64,000 nucleotides of DNA from Paenibacillus donghaensis (GTDB lineage Bacteria; Bacillota; Bacilli; Paenibacillales; Paenibacillaceae). The stretch's first letter is position 1, and each line of letters opens with the position of its first letter. Of the stretch, positions 43,136 to 52,483 are shown piece by piece. The notes below the pieces were generated by a model that saw nothing but the letters and a program-made list of their open reading frames with translations, had not been told where the DNA came from and did not search any database. The translations under genes were made by a program, and so were the position numbers. The stretch spans positions 6,262,001 to 6,326,000 of the forward strand of contig NZ_CP021780.1 of NCBI RefSeq assembly GCF_002192415.1. The letters are read 5' to 3'.

Positions 43136-43899
43136 TATCCCTGCTGTTGCCGGCGTCGCAGCACCTCGTACATGATCACTCCGGCAGCAACCGAGGCATT
43201 AAGCGAATTGATTCTTCCGGCCATTGGCAGCTTCAGCAGCACATCGCATTTCTCGCGGATCAGCCGGCCCATGCCTTTGTTCTCATTGCCGATAACGACT
43301 GCCACAGGGCCCGTGAAGATATCGGATCCAAACAGATTCTGGTCCGTATCTACATCGGTGCCTACTACCCAAACGCCCAGCTCCTTCAAACGGTCTATTG
43401 TCTGGCCCAGATTGGTAACTCTTGCGACAGGAACATACTCTACTGCGCCGGCCGAGGTTTTGGAGACGGTGGCGGTAATCTGAGCAGAGCGCCGTTTCGG
43501 AACAATCACCCCATGTACGCCCGTACAATCTGCGGTGCGCAGAATGGAGCCGAGGTTATGCGGATCTTCAATCTCGTCCAGCAGAATCAGGAAGGGCGGC
43601 TCGCCCTTGGCTTCTGCCGCTGCCAGCAGATCGGAGACCTCGGCATAGGCGAACGGAGCTGCTTGCGCAACAACGCCCTGATGCTGAATTCCCGGTGCCA
43701 GCTGATCCAGCTTGCGCTTGTCCACATGCTGGATTACGATTCCTACCTTGCGCGCTTCGGCGACGATGGGGGCGGTGAGATGTTTTTGCGCCGTCTCGGC
43801 GATCCATATCTTGTTCAAGGTGCGGCCGGCGCGAAGCGCTTCAAGCACAGAGTGCTTTCCAGCCAATATTTCCTCTTCTGTCTTCAAATCCTCTTCCAT
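43135..43899 (-). CDS. rlmB: 23S rRNA (guanosine-2'-O-)-methyltransferase RlmB
   Basis: A 254-aa SPOUT-family 2'-O-methyltransferase; RlmB modifies G2251 in the P-loop of 23S rRNA. The N-terminal part is the L30e-like substrate-binding domain (LAGKHSVLEALRAGRTLNKI). The knotted catalytic domain shows LDEIEDPHNLGSILRTADC, IGNENKGMGRLIREKCD and LPMAGRINSLNASVAAGV. It lies between mrnC and rae1. Confidence 0.95.
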   Translation of the reverse strand: MEEDLKTEEEILAGKHSVLEALRAGRTLNKIWIAETAQKHLTAPIVAEARKVGIVIQHVDKRKLDQLAPGIQHQGVVAQAAPFAYAEVSDLLAAAEAKGEPPFLILLDEIEDPHNLGSILRTADCTGVHGVIVPKRRSAQITATVSKTSAGAVEYVPVARVTNLGQTIDRLKELGVWVVGTDVDTDQNLFGSDIFTGPVAVVIGNENKGMGRLIREKCDVLLKLPMAGRINSLNASVAAGVIMYEVLRRRQQQG

Positions 43900-43936
43900 G
43901 CTTACGCCTCCTCTTCTCTATTCATTCCTGGCCTTG

Positions 43937-44371
43937 TCAGGACCGGTTCATCATATATTGAATGCTGTTCTCAATAAGCTCGCGGATTCGCTCCTGCTGT
44001 CCGGTATAATACAAATGGCCGATCAGGCACTCAAAAGCAGTGGCATGGCGGTATTCCAGCACATCCGCGTTTTTGGGCACCGAACCGGATTTGGCATTGC
44101 GCCCCTGGCGTGCGATATCCTTCTCAGCATCCGTTAGCGAAGGCTCAAGGAAGGCGAGAATCGTGCTCTGTGCTTTGGCGGACACCAGTCCGGTTGCCGT
44201 GCGGTGCAGATGGTTGGGCCGCAGATTGGGCAGCGAGATCAGGTACTGCCGCACCGCCACCTCGTATATAGCATCTCCGATATAAGCAAGCACTATAGGG
44301 GAGAGCAGCCGCGGAGCTTTGGAGGGCTCATAAGGGAACCAGCCAAATCCGTTCTGAAGTTGATCGCTCAT
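43937..44371 (-). CDS. mrnC: Mini-ribonuclease III
   Basis: Mini-III (144 aa) is an RNase III catalytic domain without a dsRNA-binding domain; it matures 23S rRNA in Bacillus. Catalytic acids are in LAYIGDAIYEVAVRQYL, and ATAFECLIGHLYYTGQQERI gives the second acidic motif. Its ATG overlaps the cysS stop (ATGA). It may also act on the extended hairpin found in this 23S rRNA (inference). Confidence 0.95.
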   Translation of the reverse strand: MSDQLQNGFGWFPYEPSKAPRLLSPIVLAYIGDAIYEVAVRQYLISLPNLRPNHLHRTATGLVSAKAQSTILAFLEPSLTDAEKDIARQGRNAKSGSVPKNADVLEYRHATAFECLIGHLYYTGQQERIRELIENSIQYMMNRS

Positions 44372-45774
44372 TTACGCCGCCACCGCATTCCCTGAGGCGT
44401 ATCCTCCAGAACAATGCCCATCCGGTTCAGTTCATCGCGGATCTCGTCGGAACGTCCCCAGTTCTTGCTCTTGCGGGCTTCCGTCCGTTCGGCGATCAGA
44501 CGTTCCACCTCTTCTCCCGCCACTTCATCCTGGGCTTCGGGAATCAGACGCAGGACAGCGTTCATCTCTGCAAAAGCTTCCGTCAAAGCAGTCAGATCCG
44601 CGGCACTAACTTCACTGCGCGACAAGGTCTGGTTAGCGAGGGTAACCCAGTCAAACACAGCAGTAATAGCATCCGGCGTATTGAAGTCATCCTGCATTCT
44701 GGCATGGTAGCCTGAGACAATGGCAGCCAGTTGCTCTTGAAGCTGAGGATTCACTTCATCCGCCGCTATGTCTGCCGCAAGCTCCAGACGATGCTTCACG
44801 TTGCTCACGGCCAGCGCGATCCGCTCCACGCTCTTCTCGGCAGAGGTCATTGAATCCGGATTATAGTTCAGCGGGTTGCGGTAATGGGTGGAGAGCATGA
44901 AATAACGGATGGTACCGGCTTTGAATTGCTCCCGGACATCCTTCACCAAGAACCCGTTTCCGAGTGATTTCGACATTTTCTCATCGTTGAAATTAATAAA
45001 CCCGTTATGCATCCAGTAATTGGACAACGCCTTGCCGGTCAGCGCTTCAGTCTGGGCGCATTCGCATTCGTGATGGGGAAAGGTGAGGTCCTGGCCGCCG
45101 CCATGAATATCAATGGTGTCCCCCAGCAGCTCACGCACCATGGCCGAGCATTCGATATGCCAGCCCGGCCGACCGTCGCCCCAAGGGCTGCTCCAGAAGA
45201 CTTCACCCGGCTTGGCTGCTTTCCATAACACGAAATCCTCAGGCTTCTCTTTGCGCGCATCCACTTCCACACGGATTCCGAATTGCAGCTCCTCCAGATT
45301 CTGGCGCGACAGCTTGCCGTAACCGGAGAATTTAGCCGTACGGTAGAATACATCTCCGCCATTGGCATAGGCATACCCCTTATCCTCAAGCTCCTTGATG
45401 AATCCGATAATCAGATCCATACTTTCCGTTACACGGGGGTTATGGGTCGCAGGCTTCACGCCAAGCCCTTGAATATCGTCGAAGTATGCATTGATGAACA
45501 GCTCGGATACCTCGGCTACGCTTAGCTTCATTTCCTCCGCTTTGCGAATCAGCTTATCGTCCACATCGGTGAAATTGGTGACGTAATTCACCTCATTGCC
45601 AAGCTGCTCCAGATAGGCACGAACCATATCGAAGACGATAATGGGTCTGGCATTGCCGATATGCATATAGCCATATACGGTCGGACCGCAGACGTACAGT
45701 TTCACTTTGCCTGCTTCCAGGGGTACAAACAACTCCTTACTGCGCGTCATTGTGTTATAGATCTGTATAGCCAT
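44368..45774 (-). CDS. cysS: Cysteine--tRNA ligase
   Basis: CysRS (468 aa) is a class I synthetase. LYVCGPTVYGYMHIGNARP holds a zinc-ligand Cys and the HIGN motif near residue 37; GWHIECSAM and HHECECAQTEA add zinc ligands and KMSKSLGNG is the second signature. ATG 45774 is preferred by alignment and length over ATG 45795. It is the second gene of the cysE-cysS operon under a T-box. Confidence 0.97.
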   Translation of the reverse strand: MAIQIYNTMTRSKELFVPLEAGKVKLYVCGPTVYGYMHIGNARPIIVFDMVRAYLEQLGNEVNYVTNFTDVDDKLIRKAEEMKLSVAEVSELFINAYFDDIQGLGVKPATHNPRVTESMDLIIGFIKELEDKGYAYANGGDVFYRTAKFSGYGKLSRQNLEELQFGIRVEVDARKEKPEDFVLWKAAKPGEVFWSSPWGDGRPGWHIECSAMVRELLGDTIDIHGGGQDLTFPHHECECAQTEALTGKALSNYWMHNGFINFNDEKMSKSLGNGFLVKDVREQFKAGTIRYFMLSTHYRNPLNYNPDSMTSAEKSVERIALAVSNVKHRLELAADIAADEVNPQLQEQLAAIVSGYHARMQDDFNTPDAITAVFDWVTLANQTLSRSEVSAADLTALTEAFAEMNAVLRLIPEAQDEVAGEEVERLIAERTEARKSKNWGRSDEIRDELNRMGIVLEDTPQGMRWRRK

Positions 45775-45824
45775 TCTTCTTCCCAACCCTTTCATCGATG
45801 CCGGAATCTCTGAGTACCGGTAAG

Positions 45825-46517
45825 TTATATTTCATAATCCCCAATATACTGCTGGCTCTCCAGCCGCCGCTGTTCTGTCTTCTGCTTATCTTCCGCACCC
45901 AGCTTCTCCCTAATTTCCTCGATTTCCTTCTGCAGGAAGCGCAGGGAATCAACGAGCGGATCGGGCATCTGAGTATGATCGAGCCGGTCGGAAACCCGCT
46001 CCCCATTGCGCTTGACGACCCGGCCGGGATTGCCGACTACGGTGCTGTTATTCGGAACTTCGCGCAGAACTACAGCATTGGAGCCTATATTTGAATTATC
46101 CCCGATGCGAAACGATCCAAGCACCTTCGCACCCGAGCCAATGACTACATTGTTCCCCACTGTGGGATGGCGTTTCCCCTTCTCCTTGCCTGTTCCCCCC
46201 AGAGTCACTCCCTGATATATAATCACATCATCACCAATCTGACAGGTTTCGCCAATGACAATCCCCATCCCATGATCGATAAACAGCCTACTCCCGATGG
46301 TAGCTCCGGGGTGAATCTCCACTCCGGTCATAAATCTGCTGATCTGGGAGACGACCCGGGCCAGTGTAAACCAGCGGTGCTTGAATAAAAAGTGGGCAAT
46401 CCGGTGTCCCCAAATGGCGTGCAGCCCGGCATACGTGAAGACTACCTCAAATCTGCTGCGGGCAGCAGGATCGTTATCAAATACAGCCTGGATATCCGAT
46501 TTGATATGCTTAAACAT
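45825..46517 (-). CDS. cysE: Serine O-acetyltransferase
   Basis: CysE makes O-acetylserine from serine and acetyl-CoA, the precursor of cysteine. The N-terminal helical region has [24 protein letters not shown]; the left-handed beta-helix carries [40 protein letters not shown] and [18 protein letters not shown]. The start is 46517 (MFKHIK, 230 aa); ATG 46535 also has a good ribosome site and is possible. It precedes cysS and is preceded by a Cys-type T-box. Confidence 0.95.
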   Translation of the reverse strand: MFKHIKSDIQAVFDNDPAARSRFEVVFTYAGLHAIWGHRIAHFLFKHRWFTLARVVSQISRFMTGVEIHPGATIGSRLFIDHGMGIVIGETCQIGDDVIIYQGVTLGGTGKEKGKRHPTVGNNVVIGSGAKVLGSFRIGDNSNIGSNAVVLREVPNNSTVVGNPGRVVKRNGERVSDRLDHTQMPDPLVDSLRFLQKEIEEIREKLGAEDKQKTEQRRLESQQYIGDYEI

Positions 46518-46635
46518 CACGGTTCCCCTCTTCATGACTCCCCTGCCTCCTGTTATCAGGTACGCAGAGCAAGATAGTGACTCCAGCCCAGGGCAGCCTC
46601 GGAGTATGGTTCAGGATTGCTTGACGCTGTACACA

Positions 46636-46940
46636 AAAAACGCCCCTGCAGCATAAAGCTGCAGAGACGTTTAACCGCGGTCCCACTCTGCTTGGACGTT
46701 AGCTCCCGAGCTGCCGGCTAAACATCGGCAACGGTGCTTCCGCCCCACTTGGCGTCAGTAACGGCGACGTTCCCGGCGCGGCCTAACGGCGCCTTCATAC
46801 TTGAAAGGCCGCTCAACCGTGCAGCTCACAGGTGCATGTTCCGTCCCGGACAATGGAATAACTCTCAGCCCGGGAAGGAAGACCCTTCCCGCGGTTATTC
46901 TCTCTGTTCATTGTCTTTATGCACGTACTTTTCCTGATCA
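46636..46940 (-). ncRNA. T-box leader (predicted tRNA-Cys sensing) of cysE-cysS
   Basis: The T-box sequence AGAGTGGGACCGCGG lies at 46689-46675. It is followed by the intrinsic terminator AACGTCTCTGCAGC...GCTGCAGGGGCGTT with a T-run (46672-46636). Upstream, stem I contains AGAGAGAATA and a specifier-like GGAACA-TGC-ACC, with TGC (Cys) at 46836-46834. Uncharged tRNA-Cys would pair and prevent termination, raising cysE-cysS expression. The B. subtilis cysE leader has the same arrangement. Confidence 0.88.
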
Positions 46941-47017
46941 CAGCTATTGTAATATTCTTATATCTTAGCGCACAAGCTTATTGTCTGACAAGAGGCTGCC
47001 GCCGCGGAATCTCCCGC

Positions 47018-48481
47018 CTAGGCTCCTTTGATCTGTGATTTCAAGCGTTCAATTACGCGGCTGCGTCCCAGCAGAGCAATCGTGACATTCAGGTCACGGC
47101 CATGGGTCTGGCCCGTCAAGGCGACACGGATCGGCATAAACAGCGCTTTGCCCTTGTGTCCGGTTTCCTTCTGAACTTCCTTGATCAGTACGGCCATATT
47201 CGCCGAACTGAAATCCTCGCAGTTCTCAATCTTATGCTGGAACGCGGACAGCACCTCGGACACCTGGCTTTCGGCCAGAATCTGTGCCGCTTCTGTGTCC
47301 AGCTCCAGATGGCTGCGGAAGAACAGCTCTGACAGTTCTACTATATCCGAAGCAGCCGTCATCTGTTCCTGGTACAGAGCGACCAGACTTGCAGCCCATT
47401 CCTGCTGCTCTGGTGACAGCTCGGCCGGCAATCTTCCAGCCTTCTGCAGATGAGGGATGGCCAGCGCTGCAATCCGCTGCGGCTCAGCATGCTTGATGTA
47501 ATGATTGTTCAGATGCGCCAGCTTGTGCTTATCGAATACCGCAGGGCTTTTGGACAGACGGTCAGCAGTGAAGATGGAAATCAACTCTTCCTTGCTGAAG
47601 ATCTCTTCTTCGCCTTCCGGGGACCAGCCCAGCAAGGAGATGAAATTGACCATAGCCTCCGGCAGGTATCCCAGCTCATCATATTGCTCGATAAACTGGA
47701 TGACTGATTCGTCACGTTTGCTGAGCTTCTTGTGGTTCTCGCCGACGATCAATGTCATATGGCCGAACAGTGGAGCTTCCCAGCCCAGAGCTTCATAGAT
47801 CATCAGCTGGCGCGGTGTATTGGAGATATGGTCTTCTCCGCGCAGCACATGGCTAATCTCCATTAGATGATCGTCGACAGCTACCGCAAAATTATAGGTC
47901 GGAATTCCATCCTTCTTCACAATGACGAAATCGCCCATTTCAGTCGTGTCAAAAGAAATGCTGCCCTTAACAATATCCTCGAACGTAAATGTGCGGTCTT
48001 CTGGCACCCGGAAACGGATGCTGGCAATACGCCCTTCTGCTTCAAAAGCCTGGCGCTGCTCATCGGTCAGACCCCGGTGTTTGCCGGAATACCGCGGTGT
48101 TTCGCCGCGTGCGGTCTGCTCTTCGCGTTCTGCTTCCAGCTCTTCTTCTGTACAGTAGCAGCGGTAAGCCAGTCCACGGTCCAGCAGATCCTGCCACTGG
48201 ACACGATACAGGTCCAGACGTTCAGTCTGGCGGTAAGGGCCGTATTCTCCGCCCACATCCACACTTTCATCCCAATCCATGCCCAGCCATTTCAAGAATT
48301 TAAGCTGGCTTTCCTCGCCGCCGGCGATATTGCGCTTCACGTCTGTATCTTCAATCCGGATAATGAATTTGCCGCCTTGATTGCGGGTGAACAGATAGTT
48401 GAACAACGCCGTTCTGGCGTTTCCGATATGTAAATGTCCCGTAGGGCTCGGTGCATAACGCACCCGGACTTCATCCGCCAT
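47018..48481 (-). CDS. gltX: Glutamate--tRNA ligase
   Basis: GluRS (487 aa) is a class I synthetase. [20 protein letters not shown] near the N-terminus contains HIGN, and [11 protein letters not shown] is the KMSKS-like motif. A C-terminal anticodon-binding helical domain follows. In Bacillota GltX usually also charges tRNA-Gln for transamidation (established knowledge). GGAGGGAATGAA precedes the ATG. It lies between ispF and the cysE T-box. Confidence 0.97.
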   Translation of the reverse strand: MADEVRVRYAPSPTGHLHIGNARTALFNYLFTRNQGGKFIIRIEDTDVKRNIAGGEESQLKFLKWLGMDWDESVDVGGEYGPYRQTERLDLYRVQWQDLLDRGLAYRCYCTEEELEAEREEQTARGETPRYSGKHRGLTDEQRQAFEAEGRIASIRFRVPEDRTFTFEDIVKGSISFDTTEMGDFVIVKKDGIPTYNFAVAVDDHLMEISHVLRGEDHISNTPRQLMIYEALGWEAPLFGHMTLIVGENHKKLSKRDESVIQFIEQYDELGYLPEAMVNFISLLGWSPEGEEEIFSKEELISIFTADRLSKSPAVFDKHKLAHLNNHYIKHAEPQRIAALAIPHLQKAGRLPAELSPEQQEWAASLVALYQEQMTAASDIVELSELFFRSHLELDTEAAQILAESQVSEVLSAFQHKIENCEDFSSANMAVLIKEVQKETGHKGKALFMPIRVALTGQTHGRDLNVTIALLGRSRVIERLKSQIKGA

Positions 48482-48530
48482 TTCATTCCCTCCGCTTCAT
48501 ATAATTAGATAGAGTGCTGGTTAAGCCATC

Positions 48531-49019
48531 TCACGATGATACCACATTTTGGAGCAGACAGACAATAGATTGTGCCGCAATTCCCTCGCCCCGCCCGGCG
48601 AAACCAAGCTGCTCTGTAGTCGTAGCCTTTACGTTCACCTTGGAAGGCTCCGCTTCAAGCACACGGGCAATAATCTCGGTCATCTGCGGAATATACGGAG
48701 CCATCTTCGGCTTCTGGGCAATGATCGTTGAATCTATGTTGCCCAGCTTATACCCGCGCTCCTTGGCCATAGCCCATACCTGCCGCAGCAGCTCCAGGCT
48801 GTCTGCATCCTTGAAGGCCTGATCGGTATCGGGAAAATGCCTGCCGATATCGCCCAGTCCCAGTGCGCCCAGAATGGCATCGCTCACTGCATGCAGCAGC
48901 ACGTCGGCATCGGAGTGCCCCAGCAAGCCTTTTTCATATGGAATCGTTACTCCGCCAATAATACATGGCCTGCCTTCTACCAGTTGATGCACATCAAACC
49001 CTTGACCTACAGCAATCAT
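48531..49019 (-). CDS. ispF: 2-C-methyl-D-erythritol 2,4-cyclodiphosphate synthase
   Basis: IspF (162 aa) makes the cyclodiphosphate intermediate of the MEP isoprenoid pathway. The metal ligands Asp9, His11 and His43 are in GFDVHQL and [19 protein letters not shown] and the C-terminal [20 protein letters not shown] are typical. Its start overlaps the ispD stop (ATGA), so IspD and IspF are co-translated. Confidence 0.97.
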   Translation of the reverse strand: MIAVGQGFDVHQLVEGRPCIIGGVTIPYEKGLLGHSDADVLLHAVSDAILGALGLGDIGRHFPDTDQAFKDADSLELLRQVWAMAKERGYKLGNIDSTIIAQKPKMAPYIPQMTEIIARVLEAEPSKVNVKATTTEQLGFAGRGEGIAAQSIVCLLQNVVSS

Positions 49020-49714
49020 ATTTGTCTCTCTCCCCTGTTTCTTTCTGTAAACTCGGCAAAATCGAGATCCTCCGGCGTGGTAATCTTGATGTTTCCATAG
49101 CTTCCCTCCACCACAGAAACGGCAATACCGGCTCGCTCCGCCAGACTGGAGTCATCGGTGCCAAGAAACCCGTCCTGCTCCGCTGCCTCATAAGCGGCAA
49201 CGAGAGCGGACAGACGAAAAGTCTGCGGGGTTTGAATCGCCCACAGACTTCGCCGATCCGGCGTAGATAACACTTGTCCCGTATTGTCCACCTGCTTGAT
49301 CGTATCCTTCACCGGCACGGCAAGCACCGAAGCTCCGGTGCGGCGCGCTGCTTCATAACAAGCCACGATCTCCTGAGGCTTCACGAAAGGCCGGACCCCG
49401 TCATGCACCATTACCCACTCTGACTTAAGCTGCATCAGTCCTTTATGAACCGAATGCTGACGCTCCGCGCCTCCGCAGATAATGGCCTTGACCTTGTCCA
49501 AACCGAAGGTCTGCACCCACTCCCGGCAGCGCGGGATATCGTCCTCTCCGGTGACCAGCACCAGTTCGGAGATCAGCGGGTGCTGCTGAAACACCTCCAG
49601 CGTATGCACGATAATCGGTTTGCCCTGCAGCAGCAGATATTGCTTGCTCTCTGCCGTTCCCATTCTTGTCCCTCTGCCTGCCGCCACAATTACGGCGCCT
49701 ACACTGTTTGACAT
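49016..49714 (-). CDS. ispD: 2-C-methyl-D-erythritol 4-phosphate cytidylyltransferase
   Basis: IspD (232 aa) transfers CMP from CTP to MEP. The nucleotide-binding [20 protein letters not shown] is at residues 8-27; [12 protein letters not shown] and the later [11 protein letters not shown] are conserved. It is followed with a 4-bp overlap by ispF. Confidence 0.97.
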   Translation of the reverse strand: MSNSVGAVIVAAGRGTRMGTAESKQYLLLQGKPIIVHTLEVFQQHPLISELVLVTGEDDIPRCREWVQTFGLDKVKAIICGGAERQHSVHKGLMQLKSEWVMVHDGVRPFVKPQEIVACYEAARRTGASVLAVPVKDTIKQVDNTGQVLSTPDRRSLWAIQTPQTFRLSALVAAYEAAEQDGFLGTDDSSLAERAGIAVSVVEGSYGNIKITTPEDLDFAEFTERNRGERQI

Positions 49715-49812
49715 TGCTCAGACTCCCGCCCTTTCACGTATATCTCCATCATAACGTGTTTGGCGGGCTTTTCCAACCCATACAGCCTGAAGCGGTCCCG
49801 TGCACTCGCCTA

Positions 49813-50901
49813 TTATTGCGCTCTTTCCAGCAGCTTCGGCTTGGCAAAGATCATCCGTCCGGCAGAGGTCTGCAGCACACTGGTGACCAGAACCTCCATT
49901 GTAGTGCCGATGTACTCACGTCCACCCTCCACCACAATCATCGTTCCGTCATCCAGATAGGCCACACCTTGTCCATGTTCCTTGCCGTCCTTGATCACCT
50001 GTACAATGATCTCTTCTCCGGGCAGCACGACCGGTTTCACCGCATTCGCCAGGTCATTAATATTAAGCACCGATACTCCCTGCAGCTCACAGACCTTGTT
50101 CAGATTGAAATCGTTGGTGACCACTTTCCCTCTCAGCACCTTGGCCAGCTTCACCAGCTTGCTGTCTACCTCGGAGATTTCCTCGAAATCGCCTTCGTAG
50201 ATCAATACCTTCACATCCAGCTCTTTCTGGATCTTGTTGAGAATATCCAGGCCGCGCCGTCCACGGTTGCGCTTCAGCAGATCTGAGGAATCGGCAATAT
50301 GCTGCAGCTCCTCCAGCACAAATTCAGGAATCACAATCGTGCCTTCAATGAACCCTGTCTTGCAGATATCAGCAATCCGGCCATCGATAATCACGCTCGT
50401 ATCGAGAATTTTATGCTCCTCCAGGCCGCGCCCTTCCGGCTCCGCCGATTGTCCCCAGCGTCCCGTGGTCCATAACGAAGCCAGCTCTGCTTTTTTCTCC
50501 AGCCCAATACGCAGCCCCATATACCCGAACGCCAGTGTAGCGATCACCTGCAGCAGCTGCCCTGCCTTGCCCAGCCAGACCGTGGCCGGATACAGCAGCA
50601 GGGACAGCAGCAGCCCACCCGTCAGACCGGCAGCACCTGCAGCCAGTTCATTCATCGGAATGCGTGAGCAGAACAGGACAGCCTCCTTCAGCTTGGCCCC
50701 TACCCAGTCTGCACACAAAGTTCCTGCTAACAAAAAAATAATGGCACCCAGCACCATAAACAAAAGGCTTCCTTCCACAGGCAGCTCCTTCCCCAGCTTC
50801 TCCATCCCCTGAGGGAAGCCTCTTTCTGCCGCATGATAAAGCGAATATCCTGACCAAGCTCCACAAACTGAAGCGAAAGACAAGATGATTTTTCTCCACA
50901 T
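49813..50901 (-). CDS. PIN/TRAM-domain membrane protein (YacL-like)
   Basis: A 362-aa protein with about four N-terminal membrane helices (SLLFMVLGAIIFLLAGTL and others), then a cytoplasmic PIN domain (KILDTSVIIDGRIADICKTG, ...KLAKVLRGKVVTNDFNLNKV) and a C-terminal TRAM domain (EIIVQVIKDGKEHGQGVAYL). PIN domains are Mg-dependent nucleases; the target is unknown. ATG 50901 is taken with AAGGAGG 11 nt upstream. Position next to ispD matches B. subtilis yacL. Confidence 0.9.
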   Translation of the reverse strand: MWRKIILSFASVCGAWSGYSLYHAAERGFPQGMEKLGKELPVEGSLLFMVLGAIIFLLAGTLCADWVGAKLKEAVLFCSRIPMNELAAGAAGLTGGLLLSLLLYPATVWLGKAGQLLQVIATLAFGYMGLRIGLEKKAELASLWTTGRWGQSAEPEGRGLEEHKILDTSVIIDGRIADICKTGFIEGTIVIPEFVLEELQHIADSSDLLKRNRGRRGLDILNKIQKELDVKVLIYEGDFEEISEVDSKLVKLAKVLRGKVVTNDFNLNKVCELQGVSVLNINDLANAVKPVVLPGEEIIVQVIKDGKEHGQGVAYLDDGTMIVVEGGREYIGTTMEVLVTSVLQTSAGRMIFAKPKLLERAQ

Positions 50902-51052
50902 AACCGCGTGCACCTCCTTTTATTCATCCAGAAAACGATGGTTTCCTCACCAGTATGTTCCAATTTTCTCGATGGTAATCGGGGTACAAAATTTTTTTTT
51001 GGAACTTGGCTCCACAGTAGGAGTAAAAGGGCTTCAGGCCCCCTATTCCTGG

Positions 51053-51081
51053 TTGAAAAAAGGCAAAGCGGTAGATATAAT
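51053..51081 (+). promoter_or_regulatory. Promoter of the small gene at 51115
   Basis: TTGAAA (51053-51058), 17-bp spacer, perfect TATAAT (51076-51081), about 34 bp before the ATG. Confidence 0.75.
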
Positions 51082-51114
51082 GAATTCAATTACGAAGTCA
51101 GGGGTGAATGGAAA

Positions 51115-51510
51115 ATGAGCGCACCAAGTTTACAGGCCTTCCAGGATCAAGTCTCCGAACTGCTGCTCCGTCACCGTAGTCTTCTGGACGTCATCTCCAA
51201 AAACGGCCAGAGCAGCGCATCCGTCAACCGGGCAGTCGTCAAAGCGATTACCGAATGCGGCTGCATTCAGCTGCACGCCACCAAGCAGGTATTTGAACCC
51301 GCTCTTGGCATGGAACAGGCCAAAGAGCTTGCCGGCACTCATGTGGAAGGACAGCTGTGTGAGAATTGCCGTGAAGTGATCGGCTCCGAACTGGGCCGTG
51401 AATTGTTCTACATGTCTGCTCTCTGCAATCTGCTTGACATCAATATGGACGAGATTGTTGTGAAGGAATCACAGAAATGCGCCACGCTCGGCTTATTTAA
51501 TCTCTCCTGA
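51115..51510 (+). CDS. Small conserved-looking helical protein of unknown function
   Basis: A 131-aa, probably all-helical cytoplasmic protein: SLQAFQDQVSELLLRHRSLL at the start, GCIQLHATKQ, LCENCREVIGSELG with a C-x2-C pair, and SQKCATLGLFNLS at the end. It resembles proteins annotated in other Paenibacillus as a domain of unknown function, possibly MazG-like; I cannot name a function. The ATG at 51115 has AGGGGTGAATG upstream, and a strong promoter lies in front. It is one of few plus-strand genes here, divergent from the PIN/TRAM gene and convergent with pssA. Confidence 0.8.
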   Translation: MSAPSLQAFQDQVSELLLRHRSLLDVISKNGQSSASVNRAVVKAITECGCIQLHATKQVFEPALGMEQAKELAGTHVEGQLCENCREVIGSELGRELFYMSALCNLLDINMDEIVVKESQKCATLGLFNLS

Positions 51511-51535
51511 TCTCTTCATTAGGCAAACACAAGTG

Positions 51536-51573
51536 GAAACGTCGCCGTCCTTTTTAAAGGACGGCGACGTTTC
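51536..51573. other. 15-bp perfect hairpin after the small plus-strand gene
   Basis: GAAACGTCGCCGTCC and GGACGGCGACGTTTC pair perfectly around TTTTTAAA. There is no T-run on either side. It is the left flank of AT-rich element copy A and may act as a processing or 3'-end-stabilising hairpin. Confidence 0.65.
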
Positions 51574-51576
51574 AGC

Positions 51577-51630
51577 GAGAAATAGAAGGATAATTTATGG
51601 CGTGCAGCATATAAATTCTTTTATTTTAAA
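51577..51630. repeat. AT-rich hairpin element, copy A
   Basis: About 54 bp: GAGAAATAGAAGGATAATTT... with AATTTAT pairing to ATAAATT and AAATA to TATTT around a GGCGTGCAGC loop. It shares GAGAAATAGAAGGA with copy B (7096-7145) and the right arm TATAAATTCTT-TATTTTAA with copy C (55155-55203). Confidence 0.6.
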
Positions 51631-51666
51631 TAAGGCTATGCTGCCCTCGGGGCGACATAGCCTTAT
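51630..51666. terminator. Bidirectional terminator hairpin after pssA
   Basis: ATAAGGCTATG pairs with CATAGCCTTAT, enclosing GCCC-TCG-GGGC. Flanking AT-rich sequence gives short T-runs on both strands. It lies 18 bp after the pssA stop. Confidence 0.7.
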
Positions 51667-51683
51667 TATGTTAATCTTCATAT

Positions 51684-52421
51684 TTAACCGTTCTTGGAGT
51701 GATATACCTTATCCTCCGATCGTCTTCTGCGGCGGTGGCGGCGGCGTGCCGACAGCCGGGCAACATTCTGCCTGAAGCCATATAAGGCATACAAGGCAAG
51801 CAAGACGAAGATCAGCTTGGCGATCTGCTCCGGAAAGACTACGGCAACAGCGACAGCAACCACGATAACGAGCGGTGTGCCTACAACTGCTTTTTTGGGC
51901 AAACCGATCTTCTTGAAATTAGGATATTTAACCGTGCTGACCATCAGGTAGGATAAGAGCAGTGTAGCTACAATCATAAACGGAGCGGAAACATCCTTAT
52001 GGAACAGAGCTAATGTGGCAAGCACGCCACCGGCAGCAGGAATAGGCAATCCGACGAAATAGCCGGGAATTCCAGGGCGTACATTAAAGCGGGCCAGCCG
52101 AAGCGCTCCGAACACCGGGAAGATTGCAGTTACTGTCCAGCCCAGTGCAGAATTCAAATCCTGCAGACTGGTTATATACATAATCACCGCCGGCGCTACC
52201 CCAAAGGATACTACATCCGACAATGAATCCAATTCCTTACCAAATTCACTTTCGCATTTCAGGGCACGCGCTACCCGGCCATCCAGACCATCAAGCAGCA
52301 TCGCAATGATCACCATGATAGCAGCCATGCTAAGCTTCCCGTCAAATGCCATCATGATCGCAAACATTCCAAGTATCAGGTTACCAATGGTAAAAAGACT
52401 CGGAATTGATTTTTGTATCAT
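51684..52421 (-). CDS. pssA: CDP-diacylglycerol--serine O-phosphatidyltransferase
   Basis: PssA (245 aa) makes phosphatidylserine, the precursor of phosphatidylethanolamine, in the membrane. The CDP-alcohol phosphotransferase signature is complete: Asp44, Asp47, Gly48, Ala51, Arg52, Gly61, Asp65 and Asp69 within LDGLDGRVARALK and GKELDSLSD. Several membrane helices follow, and the C-terminus is very basic (RRHRRRRRSED). It sits between disA and the PIN/TRAM gene, an insertion relative to B. subtilis order. Confidence 0.93.
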   Translation of the reverse strand: MIQKSIPSLFTIGNLILGMFAIMMAFDGKLSMAAIMVIIAMLLDGLDGRVARALKCESEFGKELDSLSDVVSFGVAPAVIMYITSLQDLNSALGWTVTAIFPVFGALRLARFNVRPGIPGYFVGLPIPAAGGVLATLALFHKDVSAPFMIVATLLLSYLMVSTVKYPNFKKIGLPKKAVVGTPLVIVVAVAVAVVFPEQIAKLIFVLLALYALYGFRQNVARLSARRRHRRRRRSEDKVYHSKNG

Positions 52422-52483
52422 TTCTTCACCTCTGTATTCTTACTTTAAATCTTCCTGCTCAACATTACGTGATTGTATGTTAT

